This document shows, in pieces, positions 26,946-38,437 of a stretch of DNA of 64,000 nucleotides. The notes beneath the pieces are model-generated. The model made no database searches. It worked only from the letters and a program-made list of their open reading frames with translations, and had not been told where the DNA came from. The translations under genes and the position numbers were made by a program. This DNA is from Rossellomorea marisflavi (lineage in GTDB: Bacteria; Bacillota; Bacilli; Bacillales; Bacillaceae_B), in contig CP033051.1 in assembly GCA_003667865.1 (NCBI GenBank), positions 2,816,501 to 2,880,500 on the forward strand, given 5' to 3'. Within the stretch, counting starts at the first letter, position 1. Each line of letters begins with the position of its first letter.

Positions 26946-28613
26946 TTATACCTCCATAATGATTGGGAGGATCATTGGTCTACGCTTTGTCTTCTCGTAA
27001 AGGAATGGAGCAAGGGTATCAGTGATTTCATTTTTAATTTCAGACCATTGTGATGTTTTACGTTCAAGAACTTTATTTAAGTGTTTAGAGATTAATGACT
27101 GTGCTTCATTAATTAGATCTCCAGATTCTCTCATATATACAAATCCTCTTGATATTAAATCAGGACCTGCAGATATTTTGAATTCCTTCATATCAATGCT
27201 AACAACGACGACAACAAGTCCTTCTTCAGATAGAATTCGACGGTCTCTAAGTACAATGTTGCCGATATCACCAATTCCACTTCCATCAATATATACATTT
27301 CCGGAAGGAATCTTGCCAGCAACTTGTCCAGTATCATTACTTAATGCTAGAACCTCACCATTGTCCATGATAAAGCAATTTTCAGGTTCCACACCACAGT
27401 CTACTGCTAACTGTGCATGCATCCTTTGCATTCTGAATTCACCGTGTATTGGCATAAAGAACTTTGGTTTCATTAAACGAATCATTAGCTTTTGTTCTTC
27501 TTGTCCACCATGTCCTGATGTATGGATGTCGTTTAATGAACCGTGAATAACATCCGCTCCAGCACGGTACAATTGATTGATTGTACGGTTAACACTAATG
27601 GTGTTCCCAGGAATTGGGGATGACGAGAATACAACAGTATCTCCGGGTTGAATTTGGATTTGTCTATGAGTACCGTTGGCAATTCTTGATAGTGCTGCCA
27701 TTGGCTCACCTTGAGATCCTGTACATAGAATGGCAACTTCGTTAGCTGGCAATCGATTAATTTGTTGAGGTTCTATGAATGTTTCCTTCGGTGCTTGAAT
27801 GTATCCTAAATCCAATCCAATTGTAATTGCAGCTTCCATACTTCTTCCGAAGACAGCAACCTTTTTACCGTGAGTGACAGCAGATTCAACAACCTGCTGA
27901 AGACGATGTATGTTAGAAGCAAATGTAGCAAAAATAATGCGACCTTCTACTTTTCTAAAGATATCAGAAATACTTTCTCCAACACGTCTTTCTGACATTG
28001 TAAAATGTGGTACTTCAGCATTTGTACTATCGGATAATAGGCATAGAACGCCTTCTTTTCCGATTTCAGCCATTTTTGTTAAATTTGCTGGCTCACCGAC
28101 AGGGGTAAAATCAAACTTAAAGTCTCCCGTATGCACAACATTTCCAGGTGGCGTTTTAACTACAACACCATAAGAGTCTGGAATGCTATGTGTAGTTCTA
28201 AAGAACGTAACGGATGTTTTTCTGAATTTAATGATGTCATCTTCTTGAATAACATTCAGCTTTGCATCTCGTAGCAATCCATGCTCTTCTAATTTGTTTT
28301 TCAGCAACCCTAGTGCTAATTTTCCTCCGTAAATAGGGATATTTACTTCTCTTAGTAAATAAGGAATGCCTCCAATATGATCCTCATGTCCATGAGTGAT
28401 AAAGAGACCTTTAATCTTATCGACATTTTTTACTAAATACGTGTAATCTGGAATAACATAATCAATGCCTAGTAATTCATCTTCAGGAAATTTAATTCCT
28501 GCATCAATAAGGATGATTTCGTCTTGAAACTGTACGCCATATGTGTTTTTACCGATTTCTCCTAAACCGCCGAGGGCAAATACAGCAGTTTGGTCATTTT
28601 TAACAAATTTCAT
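26946..28613 (-). CDS. rnjA: Ribonuclease J1
   Basis: RNase J1 is a 5'-to-3' exonuclease and endonuclease central to mRNA decay and RNA maturation in Bacillus. The 555-residue protein is a beta-CASP metallo-beta-lactamase with the zinc motif THGHEDH (His74, His76, Asp78, His79), the same length and positions as the B. subtilis enzyme. The C-terminal domain is complete. It lies seven bases downstream of rpoY in the same direction, as in B. subtilis, so the RNA polymerase epsilon subunit and the nuclease are co-expressed. The C-terminus reaches the shared terminator with ktrC. Confidence 0.96.
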   Translation of the reverse strand: MKFVKNDQTAVFALGGLGEIGKNTYGVQFQDEIILIDAGIKFPEDELLGIDYVIPDYTYLVKNVDKIKGLFITHGHEDHIGGIPYLLREVNIPIYGGKLALGLLKNKLEEHGLLRDAKLNVIQEDDIIKFRKTSVTFFRTTHSIPDSYGVVVKTPPGNVVHTGDFKFDFTPVGEPANLTKMAEIGKEGVLCLLSDSTNAEVPHFTMSERRVGESISDIFRKVEGRIIFATFASNIHRLQQVVESAVTHGKKVAVFGRSMEAAITIGLDLGYIQAPKETFIEPQQINRLPANEVAILCTGSQGEPMAALSRIANGTHRQIQIQPGDTVVFSSSPIPGNTISVNRTINQLYRAGADVIHGSLNDIHTSGHGGQEEQKLMIRLMKPKFFMPIHGEFRMQRMHAQLAVDCGVEPENCFIMDNGEVLALSNDTGQVAGKIPSGNVYIDGSGIGDIGNIVLRDRRILSEEGLVVVVVSIDMKEFKISAGPDLISRGFVYMRESGDLINEAQSLISKHLNKVLERKTSQWSEIKNEITDTLAPFLYEKTKRRPMILPIIMEV

Positions 28614-28619
28614 AGTCTT

Positions 28620-28826
28620 TTATAGTCCTACCTTATAGTTTTCATTATTTTTCTCATACTCAAGATGTGCGCCCTTTACTTCTTGAATAAATTCAATGTT
28701 TAGATTCTTAACAGCTAGTTTTTGGCGTACTTCTCTCTCAGTTTCCGCTTCGATATAAATCGCTTTCGTCTCCTCGCGTACCGGAACCTGTTCTTTATTC
28801 TCTTGATAAAATACTTTGAAAATCAT
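28620..28826 (-). CDS. rpoY: RNA polymerase epsilon subunit RpoY
   Basis: RpoY (YkzG) is the small accessory epsilon subunit of Firmicute RNA polymerase. The 68-residue protein begins [20 protein letters not shown] and matches the family in length and sequence. The open frame extends upstream to 28850, but AGGAGAG five bases before the ATG at 28826 sets the start. It is the first gene of the rpoY-rnjA pair. Confidence 0.92.
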   Translation of the reverse strand: MIFKVFYQENKEQVPVREETKAIYIEAETEREVRQKLAVKNLNIEFIQEVKGAHLEYEKNNENYKVGL

Positions 28827-28938
28827 GTTCTCTCTCCTATCCGTGTTCAAAAATTAACTTTAAACATATATATTAAAAAGTTATTAACGATTGCTAATAA
28901 TGCTTTTTTACACTTTTACAGTGTTATGTATGTTTAAC

Positions 28939-28967
28939 ATTATATAGGATTCTCATGTGTATTGAAA
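28939..28967 (-). promoter_or_regulatory. Candidate promoter of rpoY-rnjA
   Basis: On the minus strand a perfect TATAAT (28944-28939) lies 17 bases from a weak -35, TTTCAA (28967-28962). The leader would be about 105 bases and includes an ACACT/AGTGT hairpin near 28912-28926. Confidence 0.4.
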
Positions 28968-29056
28968 GTTTTCGCATAAAAAATACAATATTGTTTAACT
29001 TTACAACTTGTGTAAATTGTAGGAATTCGCTTTAAAACAAAGCATTACAAAAATAA

Positions 29057-29109
29057 AAAGGTGTAATAAGCTGGAACGGTTTTACCCCTCCAACTTATTA
29101 CATCTTTTT
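29057..29109 (-). terminator. Terminator of the small peptide gene
   Basis: On the minus strand the arm GATGTAATAAG pairs with CTTATTACACC, with an inner TGGA/TCCA stem, and ends in TTTTTATTTTT. The plus strand also has a T run, so it may work both ways. Confidence 0.65.
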
Positions 29110-29179
29110 ATGCAATTGAACGCCTTTTCATCATATCTTTCCAACGTTTCACTAGTTTCTTCCTTAAATTCTTTAACAA
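29108..29179 (-). CDS. Possible 23-residue basic peptide
   Basis: A short frame starts with TTG (29179-29177) and reads MLKNLRKKLVKRWKDMMKRR followed by SIA. Ten of 23 residues are Lys or Arg and one is acidic, with hydrophobic residues spaced so that an amphipathic helix is likely. AAGGAG lies eight bases before the TTG, and the stop abuts a strong terminator. Ribosome binding site, frame and terminator together make a complete small gene. I do not recognise the family; an antimicrobial-like, membrane-binding or RNA-binding peptide are all possible. It could be chance, given its size. Confidence 0.45.
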   Translation of the reverse strand: MLKNLRKKLVKRWKDMMKRRSIA

Positions 29180-29314
29180 TATACTCACTCCTTTTTTATC
29201 AATTTCCGCATCTGTATAAATTCGTTAACCACAAACGTACGAATCTTATCTCTAGTAGCATATGGATTTAGAAGATTTATTTACATGGGGATATATGGAA
29301 GAATTCTTATTATG

Positions 29315-29344
29315 TTGAGAAACTGAAAGCGTTTTATTTAATAA
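29315..29344 (+). promoter_or_regulatory. Candidate promoter of ykrA
   Basis: TTGAGA (29315-29320) and TAATAA (29339-29344) are 18 bases apart. A weak cre-like stretch TGAAAGCGTTTTAT lies in the spacer, with 12 of 14 positions matching, so any CcpA role is doubtful. Confidence 0.3.
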
Positions 29345-29427
29345 TCCTAGGAAAAACCCCTTTGACATCCTGAAAAAGAAGGGGTAACGTTTAGGGGGAA
29401 AATGAGATAAAGATGGGAGATTATTTG

Positions 29428-30201
29428 ATGAAGAAGATTGTCTTTTTTGATATAGATGGAACACTATTAGATCATGATAAAAACTTACCAGACTCTACTA
29501 AAGAAGCAATTCAATTGCTACAACAAAATGGTACATATGTTGCTATTGCAACAGGAAGAGCCCCTTTTATGTATGAGAGTCTTAGAGAAGAATTGAATAT
29601 AGATTCTTACGTTTCATTCAATGGACAATATGTTGTTTTTGAAGGAGATGTCATTTATACAAATTCACTTAATCAAAAACAATTAAACGAAATCCTAGAA
29701 GATACAGAAGACAAAGATCATGCTGTTGTACATTTAAATCATGAAACGATGAAAGCAAATCGGAAGGATCATGCTTTTATTTCCGAAGCTATGGGAAGCT
29801 TAAAGTTTCCACATCCACTTTATGATCCTTCTTTCTACGAGACAAGAGATATTTATCAGTCATTATTATTTTGTGAGAAACATGATGAAGATTATTATCA
29901 AGAGAAATATGGAGAGTATTTCACGTTTATAAGATGGCATCAGTATTCAATGGACATCCTTCCAAAGGGTGGATCAAAGGCTGAGGGCATAAGAAGTATG
30001 GTTGAAAAATTAGGTTTTGAGATGAAAGATGTTTACGCTTTTGGTGATGGGCTTAATGATTTTGAAATGATTAAAACGGTCGGAACAGGAGTCGTCATGG
30101 GGAATGCTGTAGAAGCATTAAAAAAGCATGCAAATTTTGTTACCAAAAACGTAGATGAAGATGGTATTTTTCATGGTTTAAAGCATTTAAAGCTTATCTG
30201 A
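29428..30201 (+). CDS. ykrA: HAD-superfamily phosphatase YkrA (Cof type)
   Basis: Cof-type HAD phosphatases hydrolyse sugar or nucleotide phosphates. The 257-residue protein opens with the nucleophile motif FFDIDGTLLDHD, has a type IIB cap in the middle, and ends with the Lys/GDGLNDFEM motif (about residues 195-218). Length and position next to rpoY and def match B. subtilis YkrA. The frame starts at 29413, but the ATG at 29428 lies eight bases after GGGAG and gives the family start MKKIVFFDIDG. The physiological substrate is not known. Confidence 0.88.
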   Translation: MKKIVFFDIDGTLLDHDKNLPDSTKEAIQLLQQNGTYVAIATGRAPFMYESLREELNIDSYVSFNGQYVVFEGDVIYTNSLNQKQLNEILEDTEDKDHAVVHLNHETMKANRKDHAFISEAMGSLKFPHPLYDPSFYETRDIYQSLLFCEKHDEDYYQEKYGEYFTFIRWHQYSMDILPKGGSKAEGIRSMVEKLGFEMKDVYAFGDGLNDFEMIKTVGTGVVMGNAVEALKKHANFVTKNVDEDGIFHGLKHLKLI

Positions 30202-30259
30202 ATATGAATTTTAATTTTAAAAATAATAGTAGTGTGTTCAAAGATAATGTTTCGTTCTT

Positions 30260-30294
30260 TTAGCTAGGGTGGTCAAAAAAACCATCCTAGCTAA
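30260..30294. terminator. Hairpin between ykrA and def
   Basis: TTAGCTAGGGTGGT and ACCATCCTAGCTAA form a 14-bp stem with one G-U pair between converging genes. A U tract is short or absent on both sides, so its efficiency is uncertain. Confidence 0.55.
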
Positions 30295-30325
30295 GGAATT
30301 TGAAGTGCTGAAGACATTATTTTTA

Positions 30326-30880
30326 TTATCTTTCTATAGGTAAAGCGTTCTCTATTGGTGTGAATGGATTATCATGATCAATATGATCATAAAACATAAC
30401 GCCATTTAGATGGTCAATTTCATGTTGAAATACAATTGAGGCTAGTCCTTTTAAGCGTAGCTTAACTTCTTCACCATTCTCATTGTAGCCTTTCACAGTT
30501 ACTCTCGCGTATCTAGGCACAAACCCAGGCACTTGTCTATCTACAGACAAACATCCTTCACCAGAGGTTAAGTATGCTTTTTCTACAGAGTGGCTCACGA
30601 TTTTTGGGTTTATAAGAGCATAACTATACAAAGTCCCAGATGGATCTTTAACGTGTACAGCAAGCATCCGTTTTGGTACATTGATTTGTGGAGCAGCAAG
30701 ACCAATTCCAGGTCTTAAACCATACTTGTCGGCGTATTCCGGATTTTGACTATTTTTCACATATTGAAGCAAGCTGTTTACTATCTCTTTATCTTCATTA
30801 GAAGGAGGTAGAGAAACTTCACTTGCGACTTGACGTAGCACTGGATGTCCTTCTCGGACGATATCTTCCATCGTAATCAT
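30326..30880 (-). CDS. def: Peptide deformylase
   Basis: Deformylase removes the formyl group from nascent proteins. The 184-residue enzyme has all three motifs: GIGLAAPQ (about 58-65), EGCLSV with metal ligand Cys110, and QHEIDHLNG with His153, Glu154 and His157. It matches B. subtilis DefB (YkrB) in sequence and place. It ends IENALPIER, like its relatives. The start ATG follows GGAGG by several bases. It is transcribed toward ykrA, from which a hairpin separates it. Confidence 0.96.
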   Translation of the reverse strand: MITMEDIVREGHPVLRQVASEVSLPPSNEDKEIVNSLLQYVKNSQNPEYADKYGLRPGIGLAAPQINVPKRMLAVHVKDPSGTLYSYALINPKIVSHSVEKAYLTSGEGCLSVDRQVPGFVPRYARVTVKGYNENGEEVKLRLKGLASIVFQHEIDHLNGVMFYDHIDHDNPFTPIENALPIER

Positions 30881-31181
30881 AAGTTGCCTCCAATGTTTAT
30901 TATTAATGTCATATACTTTGTTTTTTACTATGTATATGTGGAGTTGGAAAAAGTTTTCAAACTCTTTTTTCTATAGTAACAAACAAGTATGAAAAAGTTA
31001 ATAACGAACACCTCTTGTAATATATTTTCTTTATGTTTTGAGTATATTTTTTGGAATATATCAAATAGATTTGAATAGAGTTTTAATAGAGATGATATAA
31101 AGAAGTACATTCAAATCTCTATTGTCAAATGTAGTTAAGACCGATATAGTAGATTATGTTAAACGTAAGGGGGATTATGGC
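30881..31181 (+). promoter_or_regulatory. Intergenic region before ykyA with ATTTGA repeats
   Basis: The region is AT-rich. TCAAATAGATTTGA (31061-31074) is a perfect palindrome, and AGATTTGAAT (31067-31076) is repeated inverted as ATTCAAATCT (31109-31118); a further TCAAAT follows near 31125. An extended -10-like TGATATAAA (31094-31101 plus) lies between the copies. This looks like an operator or leader hairpin for ykyA. Confidence 0.35.
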
Positions 31182-31844
31182 GTGTCGAAATTCCGTAGTA
31201 TATTTGTATTTATTGCAGCAGTGTTTGTTTTAAGTGGGTGTCTTGGGGGGACTTCTCCTGAAGAAAACATCTATACAATTTTAGAGTCTACTGTTCAGAA
31301 GGAAGCAAAACTAAAAGAGATTCAAGAACCCTTACAGGAGCTTGAGAAAAAAGAACAAGACTACTTTAATGAAATGATTGGCCTTGGAATGAAAGAATTT
31401 GAACAAATAGTAAAAGTGGCTGATCAGGCAATTGAGAATGTTGAAAAAAGAAGAGAACTAATTAATAACGAAAAACAAGTAATGGAAGAATCTAAAACAG
31501 AATTTGCTAAAGTGGACAAGTATGTTTCTGAACTTAAAGAGGATGAACAATTAGGTGAACCTATCTCTGAGCTAGTTACAGAAATGGAAAACCGTTATGC
31601 TATTCATGAAAAGCTTACTGCGAAATACATTGAAGCTTTAGATTCTGACCGACAACTGTATGAGCTTATGAAACAAGAAGATCTAAAGATGGAAGATCTT
31701 GAAGGCCAAATTGATACAATTAATAAAGTATATCAAGAAATCATCACACTAAATGAAGAGTACAATACAATCACCGGTAAATATAATGACTTAAAACGAA
31801 ATTTCTATGAAATAGCTGAACTAGAAGTTGAAGAAAAAGAATAA
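31182..31844 (+). CDS. ykyA: Lipoprotein YkyA
   Basis: This is a surface lipoprotein of unknown role that precedes the pdh operon in Bacillus genomes. The 220-residue protein has a short signal peptide with lipobox VLSGC and then an almost entirely charged, Glu/Lys-rich helical region (coiled coil) to the end. The frame is open from 31122, but AAGGGGGA seven bases before the GTG at 31182 gives a normal signal peptide (MSKFRSIFVFIAAVFVLSGC). The family is annotated as putative cell-wall binding. The terminator that follows separates it from pdhA. Confidence 0.82.
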   Translation: MSKFRSIFVFIAAVFVLSGCLGGTSPEENIYTILESTVQKEAKLKEIQEPLQELEKKEQDYFNEMIGLGMKEFEQIVKVADQAIENVEKRRELINNEKQVMEESKTEFAKVDKYVSELKEDEQLGEPISELVTEMENRYAIHEKLTAKYIEALDSDRQLYELMKQEDLKMEDLEGQIDTINKVYQEIITLNEEYNTITGKYNDLKRNFYEIAELEVEEKE

Positions 31845-31854
31845 CGTAAATAGT

Positions 31855-31893
31855 AAGGTCTGTTCCTTTATTTTGAGGGACGGACCTTTTTTT
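31855..31893 (+). terminator. Rho-independent terminator after ykyA
   Basis: AAGGTCTGTTCC (31855-31866) pairs with GGGACGGACCTT (31877-31888), and a run of seven T residues follows. Confidence 0.85.
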
Positions 31894-33483
<1,590 letters not shown>

Positions 33484-33486
33484 GCC

Positions 33487-34464
33487 ATGGCGCAAATGAC
33501 AATGATTCAAGCAATCACTGATGCACTGCGCACAGAACTACGCAACAATGAAGACGTACTTGTTTTCGGTGAAGACGTAGGTCTTAACGGTGGTGTATTC
33601 CGTGCGACGGAAGGACTTCAAAAAGAATTTGGAGAAGACCGTGTTTTTGATACTCCATTAGCTGAATCTGGAATTGGGGGACTTGCAATTGGTCTAGCTT
33701 TAGAAGGCTATCGTCCTGTACCAGAAATTCAGTTCTTTGGGTTTGTATATGAAGTAATGGATTCTGTAAGTGGTCAAATGGCTCGTATGCGTTACCGTTC
33801 AGGTGGTCGATATACTGCACCAATTACAATCCGTTCTCCATTTGGTGGGGGAGTACATACTCCTGAATTACACGCTGATAGCTTAGAAGGTCTTGTTGCA
33901 CAACAACCAGGACTAAAAGTTGTTATTCCATCAACTCCATATGATGCAAAAGGTTTATTAATCTCAGCAATTCGTGATAATGATCCAGTTATTTTCTTAG
34001 AGCATATGAAGCTTTATCGTTCATTCCGTGGTGAAGTACCTGAAGAAGAATACACAATTGAAATTGGTAAAGCAGATGTAAAGCGTGAAGGTAAAGATTT
34101 ATCAATTATCACGTACGGTGCAATGGTACATGAATCATTAAAAGCTGCAGAAGAGCTTGAAAAAGAAGGCTATTCTGTAGAAGTCGTAGATTTACGTACA
34201 ATCAGCCCACTTGATATTGATACAATTATTGCTTCTGTAGAGAAGACAAACCGCGCAATTGTTGTCCAAGAAGCACAAAAACAAGCAGGGATTGCAGCAC
34301 AAGTTGTTGCTGAAATCAATGACCGTGCAATCTTAAGCTTAGAAGCTCCTGTATTACGTGTTGCTGCACCTGATACTGTGTACTCTTTCTCTCAAGCAGA
34401 GCCTATTTGGTTACCGAATTACAAAGATGTAATCGAAACTGCTAAGAAAGTACTAAGTTTCTAA
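33487..34464 (+). CDS. pdhB: Pyruvate dehydrogenase E1 beta subunit
   Basis: PdhB completes the E1 heterotetramer of the pyruvate dehydrogenase complex. The 325-residue protein shows the transketolase pyrimidine-binding fold with [16 protein letters not shown] (about 26-41), the [19 protein letters not shown] segment and the C-terminal transketolase domain. It starts three bases after pdhA with AAGGAG upstream. A terminator-like hairpin follows before pdhC, splitting the operon into E1 and E2-E3 halves, as a second promoter does in B. subtilis. Confidence 0.96.
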   Translation: MAQMTMIQAITDALRTELRNNEDVLVFGEDVGLNGGVFRATEGLQKEFGEDRVFDTPLAESGIGGLAIGLALEGYRPVPEIQFFGFVYEVMDSVSGQMARMRYRSGGRYTAPITIRSPFGGGVHTPELHADSLEGLVAQQPGLKVVIPSTPYDAKGLLISAIRDNDPVIFLEHMKLYRSFRGEVPEEEYTIEIGKADVKREGKDLSIITYGAMVHESLKAAEELEKEGYSVEVVDLRTISPLDIDTIIASVEKTNRAIVVQEAQKQAGIAAQVVAEINDRAILSLEAPVLRVAAPDTVYSFSQAEPIWLPNYKDVIETAKKVLSF

Positions 34465-34474
34465 TTAAATGAAC

Positions 34475-34504
34475 AGAAGGGTGTTTTTATTCCCTTCTTT
34501 TTTC
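34475..34504 (+). terminator. Terminator-like hairpin inside the pdh operon
   Basis: AGAAGGG (34475-34481) pairs with CCCTTCT (34492-34498), and T residues continue to 34504. It lies between pdhB and pdhC and could attenuate transcription into the E2-E3 genes. Confidence 0.65.
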
Positions 34505-34538
34505 CCATAAAAAGAACATATTTTAGGAGGGTGAAATC

Positions 34539-35873
34539 ATGTCTTTTGAATTCAGATTACCAGACATTGGTGAAGGTATTCATGAAGGTGAAATAGTCAA
34601 ATGGTTTGTAAAACCAGGTGATAAAGTAGAAGAAGACGATGTGCTTTGTGAAGTGCAGAATGACAAAGCTGTAGTAGAAATTCCTTCTCCTGTAGCTGGA
34701 ACGGTTGAAGAACTACTAGTTGATGAAGGAACAGTAGCTGTAGTAGGAGATGTTTTAATTAAACTTGATGCTCCAGGCTATGAGGACCTTCAATTTAAAG
34801 GAGACCACGAAGAAGGTAAAGAAGCTCCTAAAAAAGAAGAGGCTCAACCTGCAAAGCAAGAAGAAGTAAAAGCAGAAGAAACAGCTCCTGCTAAAGAAGC
34901 ATCAAAACCACAGGGCGATGTTGATCCAAATCGTCGCGTAATCGCTATGCCATCTGTTCGTAAATACGCACGTGAAAAAGGCGTTGACATTCAGCTGGTT
35001 GCTGGAAGTGGGAAGAATGGCCGAGTGTTAAAAGAAGATATTGACGCATACCGAAATGGTGGTGCGCAGACTTCTTCAGAAGCTACTGATGTTGAAGCAC
35101 AACCATCAAAAGAAAAAGCTGTTGAAGAAACAGCACAACCAGCTGCTGCTCAAAAGATTCCAGAAGGTGAATTCCCAGAAACTCGTGAAAAAATGAGTGG
35201 AATCCGTAAAGCAATTGCAAAAGCAATGGTAAATTCTAAACATACGGCACCACATGTTACATTAATGGATGAAGTTGATGTTACAAAATTATGGGCTCAC
35301 CGCAAGAAGTTCAAGGAAGTTGCTGCTGATAAAGGTGTTAAGTTAACATTCTTACCTTATATCGTTAAAGCATTAACGAGTGCACTTCGTGAATACCCTG
35401 CACTAAATACATCTTTAGATGATGCTACTAGCGAAATTATCCATAAACACTATTTCAACATTGGAATTGCTGCAGATACAGACAAAGGTTTACTTGTTCC
35501 AGTAGTGAAAAATGCTGATCGTAAATCAATGTTCTCAATTTCAAATGAAATCAATGAGCTTGCTACAAAAGCTCGTGAAGGTAAATTATCTGGAGATGAA
35601 ATGAAAGGTGCTTCTTGCACAATTACCAATATCGGTTCAGCTGGTGGACAATGGTTTACGCCGGTAATTAACCATCCAGAGGTAGCAATCTTAGGAGTTG
35701 GACGCATTGCAGAAAAACCTGTGGTTAAAAATGGTGAAATTGTAGCCGCACCTGTGTTAGCATTATCATTGAGCTTTGATCATCGAATGATCGACGGAGC
35801 AACTGCTCAACATGCTCTTAACCATATTAAGCGCTTGTTGAATGATCCAGAACTTTTATTAATGGAGGCGTAA
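34539..35873 (+). CDS. pdhC: Dihydrolipoyl acetyltransferase (E2) of pyruvate dehydrogenase
   Basis: E2 is the structural core of the complex and transfers the acetyl group to CoA. The 444-residue protein has one lipoyl domain with the modified lysine in NDKAVVE (Lys43) and a Glu/Ala/Lys-rich linker. A peripheral-subunit binding domain follows ([19 protein letters not shown], about 130-148). The catalytic domain ends in [10 protein letters not shown] with the active-site His and Asp. GGAGGG lies before the ATG. pdhD starts four bases after its stop. Confidence 0.96.
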   Translation: MSFEFRLPDIGEGIHEGEIVKWFVKPGDKVEEDDVLCEVQNDKAVVEIPSPVAGTVEELLVDEGTVAVVGDVLIKLDAPGYEDLQFKGDHEEGKEAPKKEEAQPAKQEEVKAEETAPAKEASKPQGDVDPNRRVIAMPSVRKYAREKGVDIQLVAGSGKNGRVLKEDIDAYRNGGAQTSSEATDVEAQPSKEKAVEETAQPAAAQKIPEGEFPETREKMSGIRKAIAKAMVNSKHTAPHVTLMDEVDVTKLWAHRKKFKEVAADKGVKLTFLPYIVKALTSALREYPALNTSLDDATSEIIHKHYFNIGIAADTDKGLLVPVVKNADRKSMFSISNEINELATKAREGKLSGDEMKGASCTITNIGSAGGQWFTPVINHPEVAILGVGRIAEKPVVKNGEIVAAPVLALSLSFDHRMIDGATAQHALNHIKRLLNDPELLLMEA

Positions 35874-35877
35874 TGCG

Positions 35878-37287
35878 ATGGTAGTAGGAGATTTCCCAAT
35901 CGAGACTGATACTATAGTTATCGGGGCAGGACCTGGTGGATATGTGGCAGCCATTCGTGCAGCACAATTAGGTCAAAAAGTAACAATTGTTGAAAAAGAA
36001 AATCTAGGTGGAGTTTGTCTAAATGTTGGTTGTATTCCATCAAAAGCTTTAATTACTGCTGGTCACCGTTTTCATCAAGCGCAACATTCTGATGATATGG
36101 GAATTGTTGCAGAAAACGTAAAAGTTAACTTTGATAAAGTTCAAGAGTGGAAAGCTGGTGTAGTTAAAAAGCTTACTGGTGGTGTAGAAGGACTTTTAAA
36201 AGGAAACAAGGTAGAGATTGTTCGTGGTGAAGCATACTTAGTTGACCAAAACACACTTCGTGTTATGGATGAAAACTCTGCTCAAACGTATAAATTCAAA
36301 AACTGTATTTTAGCTACAGGATCTCGTCCAATTGAAATTCCAAGCTTCAAATTCTCAAAACGCGTTTTAGATTCTACTGGAGCACTTGCGTTAAGTGAAA
36401 TTCCAGCAAGCATGGTTGTAATTGGTGGAGGCTATATTGGTACTGAGCTAGGAACAGCATATGCAAACTTAGGTTCTAAAGTAACAATTTTAGAAGGTGC
36501 TGACGACATCCTTAGTGGATTTGAAAAGCAAATGACAACAATTGTGAAAAAAGGACTTAAACAAAAAGGTGTTGACATTGTAACAAAAGCAATGGCTAAA
36601 GGCGTTGAAGAAAGTGACAATGGTGTTGTCGTTAAGTATGAAGTAAAAGGTGAACAACAAACTGTTGAAGCAGATTATGTTCTTGTAACAGTTGGTCGTC
36701 GTCCGAATACTGATGAAATCGGTCTTGAAGGTGTAGGAATCAACATGACAGACCGTGGCCTAATCAACATCGATAAACAATGCCGTACAAATGTTTCAAA
36801 CATTTATGCGATTGGTGACATTGTTGAGGGTCCACCACTTGCTCATAAAGCATCTTATGAAGGTAAAATTGCTGCTGAAGCAATTGCTGGTGAACCAGCT
36901 GAGATTGATTACTTAGGAATTCCAGCGGTATGCTTCACAGATCCAGAGTTAGCTTCTGTTGGTTACACTGAAGCTGAGGCGAAAGCAGAAGGAATTGAAG
37001 TTATTGCAGCTAAATTCCCATTTGCAGCAAATGGTCGTGCATTAGCGTTAAATAGTACAGAAGGATTCCTAAAGCTAATTACGCGTAAAGAAGACGGATT
37101 AGTTATCGGTGGTCAAATCGTAGGGTCAGGTGCATCAGATATGATTGCAGAAATTGGATTAGCTATTGAAGCAGGTATGACTGCTGAAGATATTGCTATG
37201 ACAATCCATGCTCACCCGACATTAGGTGAAATTTCTATGGAAGCAGCTGAAGTTGCAATCGGAAGCCCAATCCATATTGTAAAATAA
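35878..37287 (+). CDS. pdhD: Dihydrolipoyl dehydrogenase (E3)
   Basis: E3 reoxidises the lipoyl group with NAD. The 469-residue flavoprotein has the FAD motif [10 protein letters not shown] (about 16-25), the redox cysteines [13 protein letters not shown] (Cys47 and Cys52), a second Rossmann motif GGGYIGTE and the C-terminal HAHPTLGE with the active-site histidine. It ends the pdhABCD operon; in Bacillus the same E3 can also serve the 2-oxoglutarate complex. A perfect terminator follows. Confidence 0.97.
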   Translation: MVVGDFPIETDTIVIGAGPGGYVAAIRAAQLGQKVTIVEKENLGGVCLNVGCIPSKALITAGHRFHQAQHSDDMGIVAENVKVNFDKVQEWKAGVVKKLTGGVEGLLKGNKVEIVRGEAYLVDQNTLRVMDENSAQTYKFKNCILATGSRPIEIPSFKFSKRVLDSTGALALSEIPASMVVIGGGYIGTELGTAYANLGSKVTILEGADDILSGFEKQMTTIVKKGLKQKGVDIVTKAMAKGVEESDNGVVVKYEVKGEQQTVEADYVLVTVGRRPNTDEIGLEGVGINMTDRGLINIDKQCRTNVSNIYAIGDIVEGPPLAHKASYEGKIAAEAIAGEPAEIDYLGIPAVCFTDPELASVGYTEAEAKAEGIEVIAAKFPFAANGRALALNSTEGFLKLITRKEDGLVIGGQIVGSGASDMIAEIGLAIEAGMTAEDIAMTIHAHPTLGEISMEAAEVAIGSPIHIVK

Positions 37288-37295
37288 TTCAATAC

Positions 37296-37332
37296 AAAAA
37301 GCCCAATCAAGATATCTTGATTGGGCTTTTTT
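37296..37332. terminator. Perfect bidirectional terminator after pdhD
   Basis: An uninterrupted palindrome (AAAAAGCCCAATCAAGAT and its complement) of 18 bp arms ends in T runs on both strands, between pdhD and the converging slp gene. Confidence 0.9.
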
Positions 37333-37365
37333 ATATGTATACTTCACGTAAAGGAGACGAGAGCT

Positions 37366-37752
37366 TTACCAGTTTTCAAGTGCCTTTGAAACAGGGTGAA
37401 TAATTTCTTCCTTGTTTGTTTGCCCCTCTATAATACAAACTACTTCGTTATCTTCCATTACAATAAGGGTCGGATAGGCATACTTCACATCTGAAAGGGG
37501 TATAGTATCTTCAGTTTGAGGAGTTATAACAAGTAAATCTTGAAAAGCAACGGGAAATTCCCTTTTCAGCTCAATAAGCGCATCGTAATAAGATGCTTCC
37601 TTTGCTACTTGGTTTTCATCAGTAAAGAAAATAACTTGTTTTTGATTTATTAGATTTTCGTTATTTGACATTGAATGTTCTTGGCAAGAAGCTAAAAATA
37701 CAGCATGTATAAGTAAAGTTATCAAAAACATCTTCCTACTCAATTTGTACAC
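37366..37752 (-). CDS. slp: Small lipoprotein with thioredoxin-like fold, Slp-like
   Basis: The 128-residue protein has a basic N-terminus, a hydrophobic stretch and lipobox FLASC, so it is a surface lipoprotein. After the lipobox, QKQVIFFTDEN and the later YAYPTLIVMEDNEVV, with a proline where thioredoxins have cis-Pro, suggest a thioredoxin-like fold. No CXXC active site is present, so redox activity is unlikely. Its place after pdhD fits slp (small peptidoglycan-associated lipoprotein) of B. subtilis; the name rests mostly on position and size. The start is uncertain: GTG at 37752 is close to AAAGAGG, and a TTG at 37743 is an alternative. Confidence 0.65.
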   Translation of the reverse strand: MYKLSRKMFLITLLIHAVFLASCQEHSMSNNENLINQKQVIFFTDENQVAKEASYYDALIELKREFPVAFQDLLVITPQTEDTIPLSDVKYAYPTLIVMEDNEVVCIIEGQTNKEEIIHPVSKALENW

Positions 37753-38103
37753 ATCCTCTTTGTTCTACATCAAATGTATTGCTGGAACGTTATATTTTAA
37801 TCATTATACTAATTTTGATTGTTTAACCCATTTCTAATTGACAGAAAAATGACTAATCTTCTTGGCTTTTGTCACATTTTATCATAAGAAAAATCATTCG
37901 TGCTTCCCGTCATGAAATTGTTACATAAATGATAACCTGTAATAATGAAAATCAAGTTAAGTGAATATAATGAATACATCTTAAGTTAGACGATGAAATC
38001 CTTTTAATTTCAATTGACCTTAATGTCTAATAAAAAATTTGGTGGAATCTCTAAACCCAGTACCTTATCAGATACCGAGTTAGATGGGGGAGGTGGTGTC
38101 TGC
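37753..38103. other. Intergenic region, nothing recognised
   Basis: The 350 bases between slp and the small membrane protein are AT-rich. I see no gene, strong terminator or clear promoter; a frame is open from 38014 but lacks a ribosome binding site before 38086. Confidence 0.5.
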
Positions 38104-38352
38104 ATGTATCGATATATTGTCTTCTTACTTCAAATGATGTTATGGAGTGGTTATACTGTCGCAGAATGGATATCTAGGAGAGATCATATTGAATATAAAT
38201 GGCTTATGTTCATTATCGTCTTATATCTTGCACTAGTTATAGGAAAACGATTCATTCATTCAAAACAAGAGATAACAATCATTACAATAGTAAGTTTAAG
38301 TAGTTTTTATATTTGTAGATACTTGTTTGAATGGCTATTCATAAACCTATAA
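38104..38352 (+). CDS. Small membrane protein of unknown function
   Basis: I do not recognise this 82-residue protein. It starts at the ATG at 38104 after a strong GGGGGAGGTGG ribosome binding site; the open frame extends upstream but without support. Three hydrophobic segments cover most of it (about 3-18, 29-46 and 57-80), separated by SRRDHIEYK and GKRFIHSKQE. It is followed after 85 bases by a deacetylase-like lipoprotein in the same direction and may share its transcript. Confidence 0.6.
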   Translation: MYRYIVFLLQMMLWSGYTVAEWISRRDHIEYKWLMFIIVLYLALVIGKRFIHSKQEITIITIVSLSSFYICRYLFEWLFINL

Positions 38353-38437
38353 AGATTCTGTTTTAATCCAAAACGACCATTCATAAAATCGGGTAAATAT
38401 GGTACGATATTGGAAGCACATGAGAAGGGTGAGTTCC

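Noticed and set aside
27022-27546. 174-codon plus-strand frame
   Set aside because: Antisense to rnjA, whose product and catalytic residues are unmistakable; no ribosome binding site.
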